A DNA stretch of 64,000 nucleotides, taken from the NCBI RefSeq assembly GCF_001613505.1, contig NZ_BDCM01000015.1:1-64000 (forward strand), written 5' to 3'. Below, in pieces: positions 1 through 9,052 of this stretch. This DNA is from Nocardia mikamii NBRC 108933. GTDB taxonomy: Bacteria > Actinomycetota > Actinomycetes > Mycobacteriales > Mycobacteriaceae. The position numbers and the translations under genes are program-made. The notes beneath the pieces are model-generated. The model did not search any database. It was not told the origin of the DNA and saw only the letters and a program-made list of their open reading frames with translations. Numbering within the stretch: the stretch's first letter is position 1; the number at the start of each line of letters is the position of its first letter.

Positions 1-427
1 CACGCACCAGCAATCTCGCGGGAAACTTCCCGGTCGATCGGTTGGGCAACTTTTACAGCTTAGCTCAGCCAGAAGCTCCCGACCAAATCGGGGTTCCTCT
101 TACCGAACCAGTGTGATTGTCAGGCGCTCCTCGTCCGACCTCGTTGTCCCGGGCCTTTCGGCTCCGGGTCGGTGTCCGTGTCGCTCTGACCTGGAATAAG
201 TTACGTGCCAACCGCATTCGAAGTCAAATCGCCTGGTCATCCGGCCTAACGACGCACATCGAATGCGACCGCGACAGCTTTCACGACATCGGCCCACGGC
301 GGGAAATTCCCGCCGCCGACCGAAGCCCGTCCCGAAATGCCGGAAGCCGGCCCGCCGTGGGTGCGGGACCGGCTTCCGATCGCAATTCGGGGTGCGCGTC
401 GGGATACGCGACGATTTCGGCTGCGGG
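1..427. other. left-edge region without a supported gene
   Basis: I see no convincing coding frame here; the open frames lack plausible protein composition. The only clear structure is the stem-loop at 341-378, which serves the secreted-protein gene to the right. The first 340 bases may be promoter or intergenic sequence of a gene lying outside the window. Confidence 0.5.
341..378 (-). terminator. stem-loop terminator of the DUF4189 gene
   Basis: A perfect 10-bp inverted repeat (CGGAAGCCGG at 341-350, CCGGCTTCCG at 369-378) encloses an 18-base loop, about 50 bases beyond the stop codon of the minus-strand gene ending at 428. There is no clear U-tract, which is common in GC-rich actinobacteria. 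Confidence 0.6.
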
Positions 428-865
428 TCAGCCGTTGCAGCGGGAGATGGAGATGACCGCGGGTCCGGAGCCGTCCGAACTCAGGGTCGGCGGGTGACCG
501 GGGCCGAGGGCGGCGATCGCGTTGCGCTCGGCCTCCTGAAGGGTCGCGCCGGTGCCGCCGGCGTGAATGTCGTCGCGCCGGGCGATGGCACCGCATCCGT
601 CGACGAAGCGCACGATGGTCGCGCACCCCCGCTCACCGTCGGAGGAGCACTGCGCGATGGCGCCCGCGTCGGCTGTCGCCTGATCGGGCGCGTTGAGGGC
701 GAATCCGATGGTCCAGCCGTCGTCATCCGCGTCGGAGATGGCCATCGCGCCGTAGTAGTGGCCGTCCGGGCCCCGCTCCGCTGCCGCCGAACCGGTTCCG
801 GCGACGACGAGGACCGCCGCCGACACCGCGACGAATCCCAGGGCAATCTTGCCCATCGAGAACAT
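428..865 (-). CDS. secreted DUF4189-like protein
   Basis: A 145-residue protein of unknown function. The first ~28 residues form a signal peptide: a Lys-containing N-terminus, an Ala/Val-rich core, and a likely cleavage after the Ala-rich GSAAA. The mature part has the DUF4189 pattern: an AMAISD-type opening, an Ala-rich helix with a Cys (AIAQC), then GCATIV, a further GCGAI, and a final Cys near the C-terminus. The four or more cysteines probably form disulfides outside the membrane. A purine-rich GGGGA lies about 9 bases before the ATG; an internal ATG three codons later is an alternative start. It sits alone on the minus strand, with a stem-loop downstream. The family assignment is by pattern only. 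Confidence 0.75.
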   Translation of the reverse strand: MFSMGKIALGFVAVSAAVLVVAGTGSAAAERGPDGHYYGAMAISDADDDGWTIGFALNAPDQATADAGAIAQCSSDGERGCATIVRFVDGCGAIARRDDIHAGGTGATLQEAERNAIAALGPGHPPTLSSDGSGPAVISISRCNG

Positions 866-1041
866 TTCCGTTTTCCCCTAACGAAGGCTTCCGGATGAAG
901 CCAACCGAAAAGAATGCGTTTTACACGCCACGATGTCCAGATGCGATCTACGAAAACCGTTGCCGCACGGAAGATTAGGGGAAATGTGACCGAAACCCGC
1001 GAGCTTCGGCGCTGGGTGCCGGCGTTCGTGCCGCCGAAACG

Positions 1042-1079
1042 CCGGTAGCCGGCCCACCCGAAGGCGGACCGGCTACCGG
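1042..1079 (-). terminator. stem-loop terminator of groEL2
   Basis: A perfect 11-bp inverted repeat (CCGGTAGCCGG at 1042-1052, CCGGCTACCGG at 1069-1079) with a 16-base loop starts about 30 bases past the groEL stop codon, on the side where minus-strand transcription leaves the gene. Confidence 0.75.
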
Positions 1080-1107
1080 TTCGAAAGGTGTTGCCGGAAG
1101 GCGGGAC

Positions 1108-2733
<1,626 letters not shown>

Positions 2734-2871
2734 TGCGTTGAGATCCTCCACATGTATATGGGGCTGACACACAGAGCGACCGCAGGTTGGATCGCCCCAT
2801 TACGCTGGCCAGGTACGGTGCCCGCGACGGACGACCGAGGGTGTCTGGGAACCCGGTCTCACCTGCCCGAC

Positions 2872-2898
2872 CTAGCACTCACTGGTCGAGAGTGCCAG
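2872..2898. promoter_or_regulatory. CIRCE operator (proximal)
   Basis: CTAGCACTC, nine bases, then GAGTGCCAG. This matches the CIRCE consensus TTAGCACTC-N9-GAGTGCTAA bound by the heat-shock repressor HrcA, with mismatches only at the outer arm positions. It lies upstream of the minus-strand groEL2. Confidence 0.93.
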
Positions 2899-2905
2899 GA
2901 CCTTT

Positions 2906-2932
2906 CTAGCACTCGACGGTACCGAGTGCAAG
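2906..2932. promoter_or_regulatory. CIRCE operator (distal)
   Basis: A second copy, CTAGCACTC-N9-GAGTGCAAG, lies 34 bp from the first (centre to centre), about three helical turns, so two HrcA dimers could sit on the same DNA face. Tandem CIRCE elements before groEL2 are known in mycobacteria. Confidence 0.93.
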
Positions 2933-3006
2933 GTTACGGATCCGACAGCCGCATCGATCGCAATCGGCGATATCGGCTGGACGGCGCGGTATCCGGGTCG
3001 GCGCGC

Positions 3007-3300
3007 TCACGTATCGTCGGTGACTCTCAGCGCCAGGGCGACGAAGGCGTCGGTGCGTCGCTCCTCCGGACTGCGTGGCTCGCCGCGTTCCACGGTCACC
3101 TGCTCGGCGTCGTGAAGCAGCAGCTCCGCCTCGATTCGCATGATCGCCCGGATGAACGGGGGCGCCACCTCGGGCGGCAGATCGCCGTTGACGATGTAGC
3201 TGCCGTCCGGGCCGTCCTCGGTTTCGACATAGGACAGCGCGCGCAGCAGGTCTGCGCGTAGTTCCCCCGCGATCAGGTCGGAATCCGATCCATCCGCCAT
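3007..3300 (-). CDS. small conserved-looking hypothetical protein
   Basis: A 97-residue acidic soluble protein that I do not recognise. It has no signal peptide or membrane segment. The N-terminal third is acidic (MADGSDSDLIAGELRADLL) and the middle has an amphipathic helix (AIMRIEAELLLHDAEQV). Codon usage follows the high-GC third-position pattern of true genes nearby, and the gene is on the same strand as both neighbours. It lies between groEL2's operators and the Clp_N gene's terminator. Function unknown. Confidence 0.6.
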   Translation of the reverse strand: MADGSDSDLIAGELRADLLRALSYVETEDGPDGSYIVNGDLPPEVAPPFIRAIMRIEAELLLHDAEQVTVERGEPRSPEERRTDAFVALALRVTDDT

Positions 3301-3429
3301 AGCAATATCGTATCCGGACCACCGATCACCTCATCAGCCCCACAACTACACAGCTGTACCGGCGAGTGATGGAGTCCGCCGTGACCGCCTCGGAACCGGG
3401 TCGCGGCCTGGGCGGATCGCGAAACCGGC

Positions 3430-3469
3430 GAAACGGGTCCGACGCGACGCGTCGTGCCGGACCCGTTTC
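3430..3469 (-). terminator. stem-loop terminator of the Clp_N gene
   Basis: A perfect 12-bp stem (GAAACGGGTCCG at 3430-3441, CGGACCCGTTTC at 3458-3469) whose 16-base loop itself contains the palindrome CGACGCGTCG. It sits about 45 bases past the stop codon at 3515. Confidence 0.8.
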
Positions 3470-3514
3470 CGGAACCGCGCCGGCGTGCCGAAGCCGGATG
3501 CCGGCGAGCACCGA

Positions 3515-4321
3515 TCAGGCGATCGGCGCGGCCGGCGGTTGCGGCGGAGCGGGCGGGCTCGGCGGCGTCGGTGGCGTGGGCGGCGTCGGGGCGGCCGGCG
3601 GCGCGTCCACCGGATTCGGCGGCATGAACGGGGCGAGCTGGGCGACGAGATCGCGTTCGATATCCGCCTTGGTCAAACCCAGCCCCGACAGCACACCACT
3701 TCCGTCCTCCTGCTCGAGCAGCGCGAGCAGCAGATGTTCGGTGCCGATGTAGTTGTGGCCGAGCCGAAGCGCCTCCCGGAAGGTCAACTCCAGTGTCTTA
3801 CGGGCGGTCGCGGTGTACGGGATGAGGGCGGGGACCTCGTCCACCGCCGCCGGCAGCGCCGCCGTCGCGACCCGGCGCACCGCGTCCAGCGACACCCCCT
3901 TGGCGACGATGGCATGCGCCGCCAGGGCGCCCGGCTCGCTGAGCAGTCCGAGCACGAGGTGTTCGGGCTGGATCTCCGGATTGCCCGCGCGCCGGGCCTC
4001 CTCCATGGACGCCATCACGACATTGCGCGCGCGGGGCGTGAAGCGTGCGAATCCGGCATTCGGATCCATCGCGGGATCACCCGGTTTCGGCACGAAACGC
4101 TTCTGCGCGGCCTGTTTGGACACGCCCATGCTCTGGCCGATATCGGTCCAGGAGGCGCCCGAACGGCGGGCCTGGTCGACGAAATGGCCGATCAGGTGAT
4201 CGGCCACCTCGCTCATATGCCCGGCGACCACCACGGCGTCGGACAGTTGCTCCAGGACGTCGTCGGGCCGGGCGAGTTTGATGCCCTCGATCAGATCGTC
4301 GAGGCGGATACGTTCGGTCAT
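3515..4321 (-). CDS. Clp N-terminal-domain protein with HTH-like N-terminus
   Basis: A 268-residue cytosolic protein. Residues ~1-78 look like a DNA-binding module: a helical segment followed by SWTDIGQSMGVSKQAAQKRF, a good helix-turn-helix. Residues ~90-150 and ~165-235 are two Clp_N (ClpA/ClpC N-domain) repeats, with the signatures IQPEHLVLGLL and IGTEHLLLALL. The last ~35 residues are a Pro/Ala linker-like tail. There is no AAA ATPase domain, so it is not a Clp unfoldase; it could bind ClpC substrates or adaptors, or act as a regulator. The only space before its ATG (54 bp) is filled by two palindromic operators, which suggests autoregulation. No Shine-Dalgarno is visible, so the mRNA may be leaderless. 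Confidence 0.85.
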   Translation of the reverse strand: MTERIRLDDLIEGIKLARPDDVLEQLSDAVVVAGHMSEVADHLIGHFVDQARRSGASWTDIGQSMGVSKQAAQKRFVPKPGDPAMDPNAGFARFTPRARNVVMASMEEARRAGNPEIQPEHLVLGLLSEPGALAAHAIVAKGVSLDAVRRVATAALPAAVDEVPALIPYTATARKTLELTFREALRLGHNYIGTEHLLLALLEQEDGSGVLSGLGLTKADIERDLVAQLAPFMPPNPVDAPPAAPTPPTPPTPPSPPAPPQPPAAPIA

Positions 4322-4323
4322 TC

Positions 4324-4340
4324 GTCAACTTTAGGTTGAC
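4324..4340. promoter_or_regulatory. palindromic operator, copy 1
   Basis: GTCAAC-N5-GTTGAC, a perfect 6-bp dyad ending two bases before the ATG of the Clp_N/HTH gene. Read on the minus strand it is 15/17 identical to copy 2, so the two are the same site in opposite orientation. Confidence 0.75.
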
Positions 4341-4352
4341 TAGCGTGACTCG

Positions 4353-4369
4353 GTCAACCATAAGTTGAC
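4353..4369. promoter_or_regulatory. palindromic operator, copy 2
   Basis: GTCAAC-N5-GTTGAC, 29 bp centre to centre from copy 1. It lies between the stop codon of the upstream oxidoreductase and the Clp_N/HTH gene; a protein bound here would cover the promoter. Confidence 0.75.
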
Positions 4370-4375
4370 GACATG

Positions 4376-5470
4376 TCACGGGCGCGCCTGCATCGCCGCG
4401 CCGCGCACGATCATCTCCTTGACCACCGCCGCCGGGCGGCCGGTCAGGGCACGCGGGGTCGGGGCGTCGTCGGCGCGGACGAACTGCACCACCGCGTCGC
4501 GACGCCCGAGGCTGATGCATTGCAGGACGTAGCGGAAACGCAGCTCCTCCGGTTCCGCACCGCGCATCCGGGCCAATGCCGACCGCGCGGCATGGGAACC
4601 GGTCGGCAGCGCCGTCGCACAGGCCATCCGCAGTTCGCGGCCGCCCGGTCCGGCGATCGCGGCGCAGTCACCGGCGGCGTACACGTGCGGATCGGAGGTG
4701 CGCAGCGTGGCATCCACCAGGACCCGGCCGCGCGCATCGACGGCCAGGCCCGCGCGGGCGGCGAGATCGCTCGTGGTGAAACCCGTTGTCCACAAGACGG
4801 TTTCGGCATCGAATCGCCCGCCACCGGCGAGCCGCACGCCGTCCGCCACGACCTCGACCACCTTGGCGCCCGCGTGCACCTCGACGCCGAGCCGCTCCAG
4901 GGTGGCGGCGATATGCCGCTGCGCGCGACCGGAGAGCCAGAAGCCGGGCTGTTCCGAACTCATTAGCGCCACCGACAATTCCGGATGCGATTCGGCCAGT
5001 TCGGCCGCGGTCTCGATACCGGTCGCCCCGGCGCCGACCACCGCGACGCGGCCACGCAGCGACGGCAGCGCGGCGATGTCCTCCAGGGTCGCGACCGGAT
5101 GGGCGTAATCCCGTACGCCGGCAACGCTGTCGACGTCCGCGGCGCTGCCGAGCGTGTACACCAGCGTGTCGTAACTCAGCAGCGAACCGTCGGACAGCGA
5201 AACCTCCTGTGCCGCAGTATCTATCGCGGTAACCCAGCCGCGGACGAAGTGGGCGCCCTTGCGTTCCAGCATGGTTCGCAGATCCCGGCGCCCGATCGTC
5301 TGCCCGGCGGCGAGCTGATGCAGTCGCACCCGCTCGACCATTTCCGCACGGCTGTCGACGACCGTGATCTGCGCGCCGCGGGACTTGCAGAGTCTGCCCG
5401 CCGCGGCCAGGCCCGCGTAGCCGGCACCCAGCACGAGGATTCGATGGGATGCGGTGTGATGTGCGCTCAT
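4376..5470 (-). CDS. NAD(P)/FAD-dependent oxidoreductase (NDH-2-like fold)
   Basis: A 364-residue flavoprotein of the pyridine-nucleotide-disulfide oxidoreductase fold. The FAD dinucleotide motif GAGYAGLAAAG is at ~13-23, the NAD(P) motif VVGAGATGIETAAEL at ~145-160, and the second FAD signature VYAAGDCAAI at ~270. No CxxC active site is visible, which fits NDH-2-like or generic quinone/electron-acceptor reductases. The frame is open further upstream, but ATG 5470 has GGAGT five bases before it and directly precedes the FAD motif. It is the first gene downstream of an ECF41-type sigma factor, whose targets are typically such oxidoreductases, and a candidate ECF41 promoter lies in the 82-bp gap. 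Confidence 0.88.
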   Translation of the reverse strand: MSAHHTASHRILVLGAGYAGLAAAGRLCKSRGAQITVVDSRAEMVERVRLHQLAAGQTIGRRDLRTMLERKGAHFVRGWVTAIDTAAQEVSLSDGSLLSYDTLVYTLGSAADVDSVAGVRDYAHPVATLEDIAALPSLRGRVAVVGAGATGIETAAELAESHPELSVALMSSEQPGFWLSGRAQRHIAATLERLGVEVHAGAKVVEVVADGVRLAGGGRFDAETVLWTTGFTTSDLAARAGLAVDARGRVLVDATLRTSDPHVYAAGDCAAIAGPGGRELRMACATALPTGSHAARSALARMRGAEPEELRFRYVLQCISLGRRDAVVQFVRADDAPTPRALTGRPAAVVKEMIVRGAAMQARP

Positions 5471-5502
5471 GGGTGACTCCTTCTCGAGGCCGACACCCTT
5501 CA

Positions 5503-5529
5503 GACCGGACAGCCCGCCGATCCCTGACA
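5503..5529 (-). promoter_or_regulatory. candidate ECF41-type promoter
   Basis: On the minus strand TGTCAGG, 16 bases, then GGTC, against the ECF41 consensus TGTCACA-n16-CGTC. It is 33 bases upstream of the oxidoreductase ATG and just after the sigma gene's stop codon. There are two mismatches in the -35 and one in the -10. Confidence 0.45.
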
Positions 5530-5552
5530 ACGCTCGGCTGTGTTCCGCGTCA

Positions 5553-6458
5553 CTACCCCAGGCGTTCGGCCTCCGCCGGTGCGGGAAAGCGACCGAAGTA
5601 CGCGAGTTTGTCGGGATTGACCAGGATCCGGATCGCCGAGATCCGCTCCTCGGCCACATCGGCCGCGCCGATCAACAGCAGCTCGCCGTGGACCCGGGCC
5701 ACGGCGGCCGGTGCGCCGTTGACCTCCTCGATGCTCAGTTCGAGATCCTCGACCTCGCGGTGGAACAGACCGGCCAGATAGCGCGCCACCCGGCCCGCCC
5801 CGACGACGGGCCGGCGAGCCGCGCTCATCTTGCCGCCACCGTCGGCGACCGACACGATATCGGCGGTGAACATCTGTTCCAGGGCAGCGATATCGCCCGC
5901 CCGGGCGGCCACGAGGAAGCGCTGGAACAGTTCCCGGGCACGGGCGGGTTCGGCGTCGAACCGGGTGTGTTCGCTACGGACGTGCAGGCGGGCACGACGG
6001 TAGAGCTGCTGTGAATTCGCCTCCGACAGTTCGAGCATGTCGGCGATCTCGCGGTGGGCGTAACCGAAGGCCTCGCGCAGGACGAAAACGGCGCGTTCGG
6101 CGGGCGACAACCGTTCCAGCAGCGTCAACACCGCCAGCGAGACCAGTTCACGCTGCTCCGCGGATTCCATCGGACCGAGTTCGCCCCCGCCGGTGGGCAC
6201 CGGCTCCGGTAGCCACGGGCCGACATAGGTTTCGCGTCGGGTGCGCGCCGACTCCAGCCAGCTCCGGCACAGATTCACCACGACCGTGGTCAGCCAGGCC
6301 TCGGCGGATCGGATCTCGGCACGCTCGGTGGCCTCCCAGCGCAGATAGGTCTCCTGGACGGCGTCCTCGGCCTCGCTCGCCGAGCCGAGCATGCGATAGG
6401 CGAGTGCGAACAGGCGGGAACGATGGCGTTGGAATTCGGCCAGACCCGTATCGTCCAT
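5553..6458 (-). CDS. sigJ: ECF41 / SigJ-type RNA polymerase sigma factor
   Basis: A 301-residue sigma factor. Sigma region 2 is at ~5-75 (FALAYRMLGSASEAEDAVQETYLRW) and region 4 at ~115-165 (AVFVLREAFGYAHREIADMLELSEANSQQLYRRAR). A SnoaL-like C-terminal extension runs from ~180 to the end. It contains DGGGK (~215) and NPDKL (~287), the hallmarks of group ECF41; in that group the extension, rather than a separate anti-sigma factor, controls activity. The gene is followed by an oxidoreductase with a candidate ECF41 promoter, the usual arrangement for this group. The symbol follows the mycobacterial homologue; the inducing signal is unknown. Confidence 0.92.
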   Translation of the reverse strand: MDDTGLAEFQRHRSRLFALAYRMLGSASEAEDAVQETYLRWEATERAEIRSAEAWLTTVVVNLCRSWLESARTRRETYVGPWLPEPVPTGGGELGPMESAEQRELVSLAVLTLLERLSPAERAVFVLREAFGYAHREIADMLELSEANSQQLYRRARLHVRSEHTRFDAEPARARELFQRFLVAARAGDIAALEQMFTADIVSVADGGGKMSAARRPVVGAGRVARYLAGLFHREVEDLELSIEEVNGAPAAVARVHGELLLIGAADVAEERISAIRILVNPDKLAYFGRFPAPAEAERLG

Positions 6459-6500
6459 CCGCTACGCCCTCCAGTGCAGGCCCGGTAGTCGAGGGCGAGG

Positions 6501-6767
6501 TTACTCGCCGCCGGCACCCGGGTCGCGTTTCGGCCAGGTGATGTGCGGCAGGGTGATGTGCGGCCGCGCAGACTCGCCGGTCGGCGGCGGCGCCGGACTC
6601 GGCGACGTATTGCGGCGCAGGCCCGAGCCGTCGTCGGAGGGCACCGGAGTCGCGGTGGCCGAACTCGACGGCGCGGCGCAGCAGGTCTTCTCCTCGTCGT
6701 GGGCGCAGGCCGTCAAGGTGACGGCGAGGGCGGCCGACGACAACGCGGTGACGACGAATTTCTTCAC
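6501..6767 (-). CDS. small lipoprotein with GLRRN motif
   Basis: An 88-residue lipoprotein of unknown function. A GTG start at 6767 (VKKFVVTALSS), five bases after GGGGAG, gives an ideal lipoprotein signal ending in LTAC; an ATG 13 codons upstream would give a poor leader. After the lipidated Cys come a CC pair, a Ser/Thr/Pro linker, the motif SGLRRN, and a Pro-rich C-terminus with the repeat HITLPHITW. The upstream neighbour is another small lipoprotein with the same GLRRN motif in a similar place. Confidence 0.7.
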   Translation of the reverse strand: MKKFVVTALSSAALAVTLTACAHDEEKTCCAAPSSSATATPVPSDDGSGLRRNTSPSPAPPPTGESARPHITLPHITWPKRDPGAGGE

Positions 6768-6884
6768 GAGATCTCCCCGGCTCGAGCGCCGCATCTGCCG
6801 CGGCACATGCGAACACGCTGCGGCACAGCACTTGCCGATCTCGTATGGATCACCTAAAAGCCCAGCACACGCCGGGCGCAGGTG

Positions 6885-7313
6885 TTATTCCGTGATTCCG
6901 ATGGCGACCGCGACGGGCTTGTCGGCCTCACTCTTGGACAGGCACACCAACTTCGCGGTCCCCAGCGCCACATTCGGGCTGCCGTCGAACTTCGAGCCGG
7001 GGTTCTCCGCGAGAATGCGGTCCATCAGAGACTTCTCACCCTCGATATCGAGTTTGCGGAACTCGTCGCAGGTGGTCGCCGACGCCGGGCCCAGGCCGGA
7101 ATTCTCCGGATGTGCGGTGGTGCCGGGCGCCTCGGCCGACGGCGCCGGCACGGGGGTCGTCGATGACGCGGGGGCGGGAGCCGAGGTCGTGGCGGCCGAA
7201 CCGTTTCTGCGCAGGCCGTTGGCATCGGCGGACGAATGGTCGCCGCCGCCGCAGCCGGTGAGGGCGACGGTCAGCGCGCCCAGGGCGACGGCCGTCACGG
7301 TCAGTCGTTTCAT
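6885..7313 (-). CDS. small lipoprotein, HdeA-like C-terminal pattern
   Basis: A 142-residue predicted lipoprotein. The leader MKRLTVTAVALGALTVALTGC has a clear lipobox. An Ala/Pro/Ser/Thr linker (with GLRRN at ~27-31) follows, and from ~70 a compact domain begins TTCDEFRKLDIEG and has a second Cys in AKLVC. The TCxEF-x-LD start with two cysteines resembles the small periplasmic acid-stress chaperone HdeA, but this is a pattern match only. ATG 7313 was chosen because upstream codons give no leader. It precedes the other GLRRN lipoprotein on the same strand; both could form one transcript. Confidence 0.75.
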   Translation of the reverse strand: MKRLTVTAVALGALTVALTGCGGGDHSSADANGLRRNGSAATTSAPAPASSTTPVPAPSAEAPGTTAHPENSGLGPASATTCDEFRKLDIEGEKSLMDRILAENPGSKFDGSPNVALGTAKLVCLSKSEADKPVAVAIGITE

Positions 7314-7458
7314 CTCGTGCGTAACCCCCGAGTGGTCCGGCAACGCCGAATCTCCTCCGGCGCGCGCCGGATGCCTCCGGCGCGGCTCGCAGCGTACCGG
7401 CCACATCGGCGATTGAAAACCCCGGCCTTACCGTGCGGTTCGGATCGAAATGCGGCCC

Positions 7459-9042
7459 TTACGATTCGGCGTCAGCGGCAACCGAACCACGTCCGGAGGC
7501 CGCCTCCAGCGGCAACCGGACGATGAATCGGGTGTCGCCCGGCGTGGACTCGACCCGGATGTCGCCGCCGTGTTTGTTCACCACGATGCGGAACGAGATG
7601 TCGAGACCGAGTCCGGTGCCCTCACCGACGGGTTTCGTGGTGAAGAAGGGCTCGAAGATCCGATCCCGCAACTCTTCCGGCACCCCCGGCCCGGTATCGC
7701 CGATCTCCACTGCGGCACAGTCGTTTTCGCGATAGGTCCGTACCGTGAGCGTGCCGGATCCGTTCATCGCCGCCACCGCGTTGTCGATGAGGTTGGTCCA
7801 CACCTGATTCAATTCCGCTGCGTAGCAAGGAACTTCGGGCAGCGCCCGGTCGTACTCCTTGACCACGGAGATGTCGTCGCCGATCTTGCGGGCCAGCATC
7901 ACCAGCGTGCTGTCGAGCAGTTCGTGGATGTCGACCACCTGGAACGGCGCACGATCCATCTGCGAATACTGCTTGGCCGCATGGACCAGCGAGGAGATGC
8001 GCCCGGTCGAATCGGTGATCTCGTTCATCAGCAGTTCGGTTTCGACGGTGTAGTTCAACCACCGGATCGCGCCTTCGAACACGCCGTCGTCGCAGTGTTC
8101 GAGAGTGCCCGCGACCTTCTCCAGCCAATCGATGTCGAAGCCGGCCTGGACGAAATTCGGGGCCAGATCCCATCCGTTGGCGATGTTGTGATCGGCGAGC
8201 CAGTCGCCGAGTTCGTCCTCGCGGTCGGCCGCCTCCATCGCGGTGAGGATCGGCGCCTTGGCCACCTGGGTGGCCGCCTCCTCCTGAAGCTGCACCAGCG
8301 CCTCGAGCGCGGCGGAGTCGAACTTGCCGTGCGCCATCATCTTCAGCTTGTGCCGCATACCGGCGACCCGATCCCGCAGCGACGAGGTGGCCCGCACCGC
8401 GGCCGCCGCGGGATTGTTCAACTCGTGGGTGAGTCCGGCCGACAGCGACCCCAAGGCCAGCAGTCGTTCCCGCCGGCCGATGATCTCGTTGGTATTGCGG
8501 TTGCCGAAGAACACGCCCTCCAGCAGATGCAGGGCCATCGGGAACCATTCCTGCATCATCCGGGCGAAGGTCTCCGCGTCCAGGACGAAGAATTTCGACG
8601 GTTTCGTCACCGTCAGCGAGCCGCTGTAGTTCTGGTCGGCCCGCTCTCCCATATACGCCGTCCACGCGCCGGCATACGAGCCGCGGTGATCGGTACGAAC
8701 GAGTTCGAGATCCTCACCCGCGGACAGTTTCGACAGCACCACCTCACCGTCCATCAGGACGTAGAAGCAGGTCGCGGGCTCACCCTCGCGATAGACCGGC
8801 CCGGGCTCGAAGTGTTCCACCCGGCCCTCCCGGCAGAGCCAGGCCAGCTGCTCGTCGTCGAGCTTCTCGAACAGGAACAGGGTGCGCAATTCCGCCGGAT
8901 CACACAGGGTCCGGGAGCCGGTGAGGGTACGGCCGCTGTCGTTCTGGACGCTGTCGCTCACGGTGTCGTTCTGGACGCTGTCGCTCACGGTGTCGTTCTG
9001 GACGCTGTCGCTCACGGTGTCGTTCTGGACGCTGTCGCTCAC
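7459..9042 (-). CDS. sensor histidine kinase with CNB-like N-terminal domain
   Basis: A 527-residue cytosolic kinase. Residues 1-36 are four copies of a 9-residue repeat (VSDSVQND plus Thr/Ser). Residues ~46-165 form a Crp/cyclic-nucleotide-binding-like beta-roll. The phosphoacceptor His206 lies in LTHELNNP. The ATPase has the N-box NQVWTNLIDNAVAAM, G1 DTGPGVP and G2 GEGTGLGLDIS. There are no membrane segments. The GTG at 9042 has TAGGAGG six bases before it, and the stop of the preceding response-regulator gene overlaps that site, so the two are co-transcribed. It probably phosphorylates the upstream regulator-flavoprotein fusion. The phosphate-binding cassette is not canonical, so the ligand may not be cAMP. 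Confidence 0.93.
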   Translation of the reverse strand: MSDSVQNDTVSDSVQNDTVSDSVQNDTVSDSVQNDSGRTLTGSRTLCDPAELRTLFLFEKLDDEQLAWLCREGRVEHFEPGPVYREGEPATCFYVLMDGEVVLSKLSAGEDLELVRTDHRGSYAGAWTAYMGERADQNYSGSLTVTKPSKFFVLDAETFARMMQEWFPMALHLLEGVFFGNRNTNEIIGRRERLLALGSLSAGLTHELNNPAAAAVRATSSLRDRVAGMRHKLKMMAHGKFDSAALEALVQLQEEAATQVAKAPILTAMEAADREDELGDWLADHNIANGWDLAPNFVQAGFDIDWLEKVAGTLEHCDDGVFEGAIRWLNYTVETELLMNEITDSTGRISSLVHAAKQYSQMDRAPFQVVDIHELLDSTLVMLARKIGDDISVVKEYDRALPEVPCYAAELNQVWTNLIDNAVAAMNGSGTLTVRTYRENDCAAVEIGDTGPGVPEELRDRIFEPFFTTKPVGEGTGLGLDISFRIVVNKHGGDIRVESTPGDTRFIVRLPLEAASGRGSVAADAES

Positions 9043-9045
9043 GGT
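8938..9045. repeat. 27-bp tandem repeat, four perfect copies
   Basis: Four identical 27-bp units (8938-8964, 8965-8991, 8992-9018, 9019-9045) start at the GTG start codon of the histidine kinase and encode the repeated peptide VSDSVQNDT. Each unit contains its own in-frame GTG, but only the first is preceded by a Shine-Dalgarno. The unit is a multiple of three, so copy-number change would not break the frame. Confidence 0.97.
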
Positions 9046-9052
9046 GCGCCTC

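Noticed and set aside
8938..9045. CRISPR array
   Set aside because: The four units are head-to-tail without spacers and lie inside a coding frame. No other repeat-spacer array is seen in the window.
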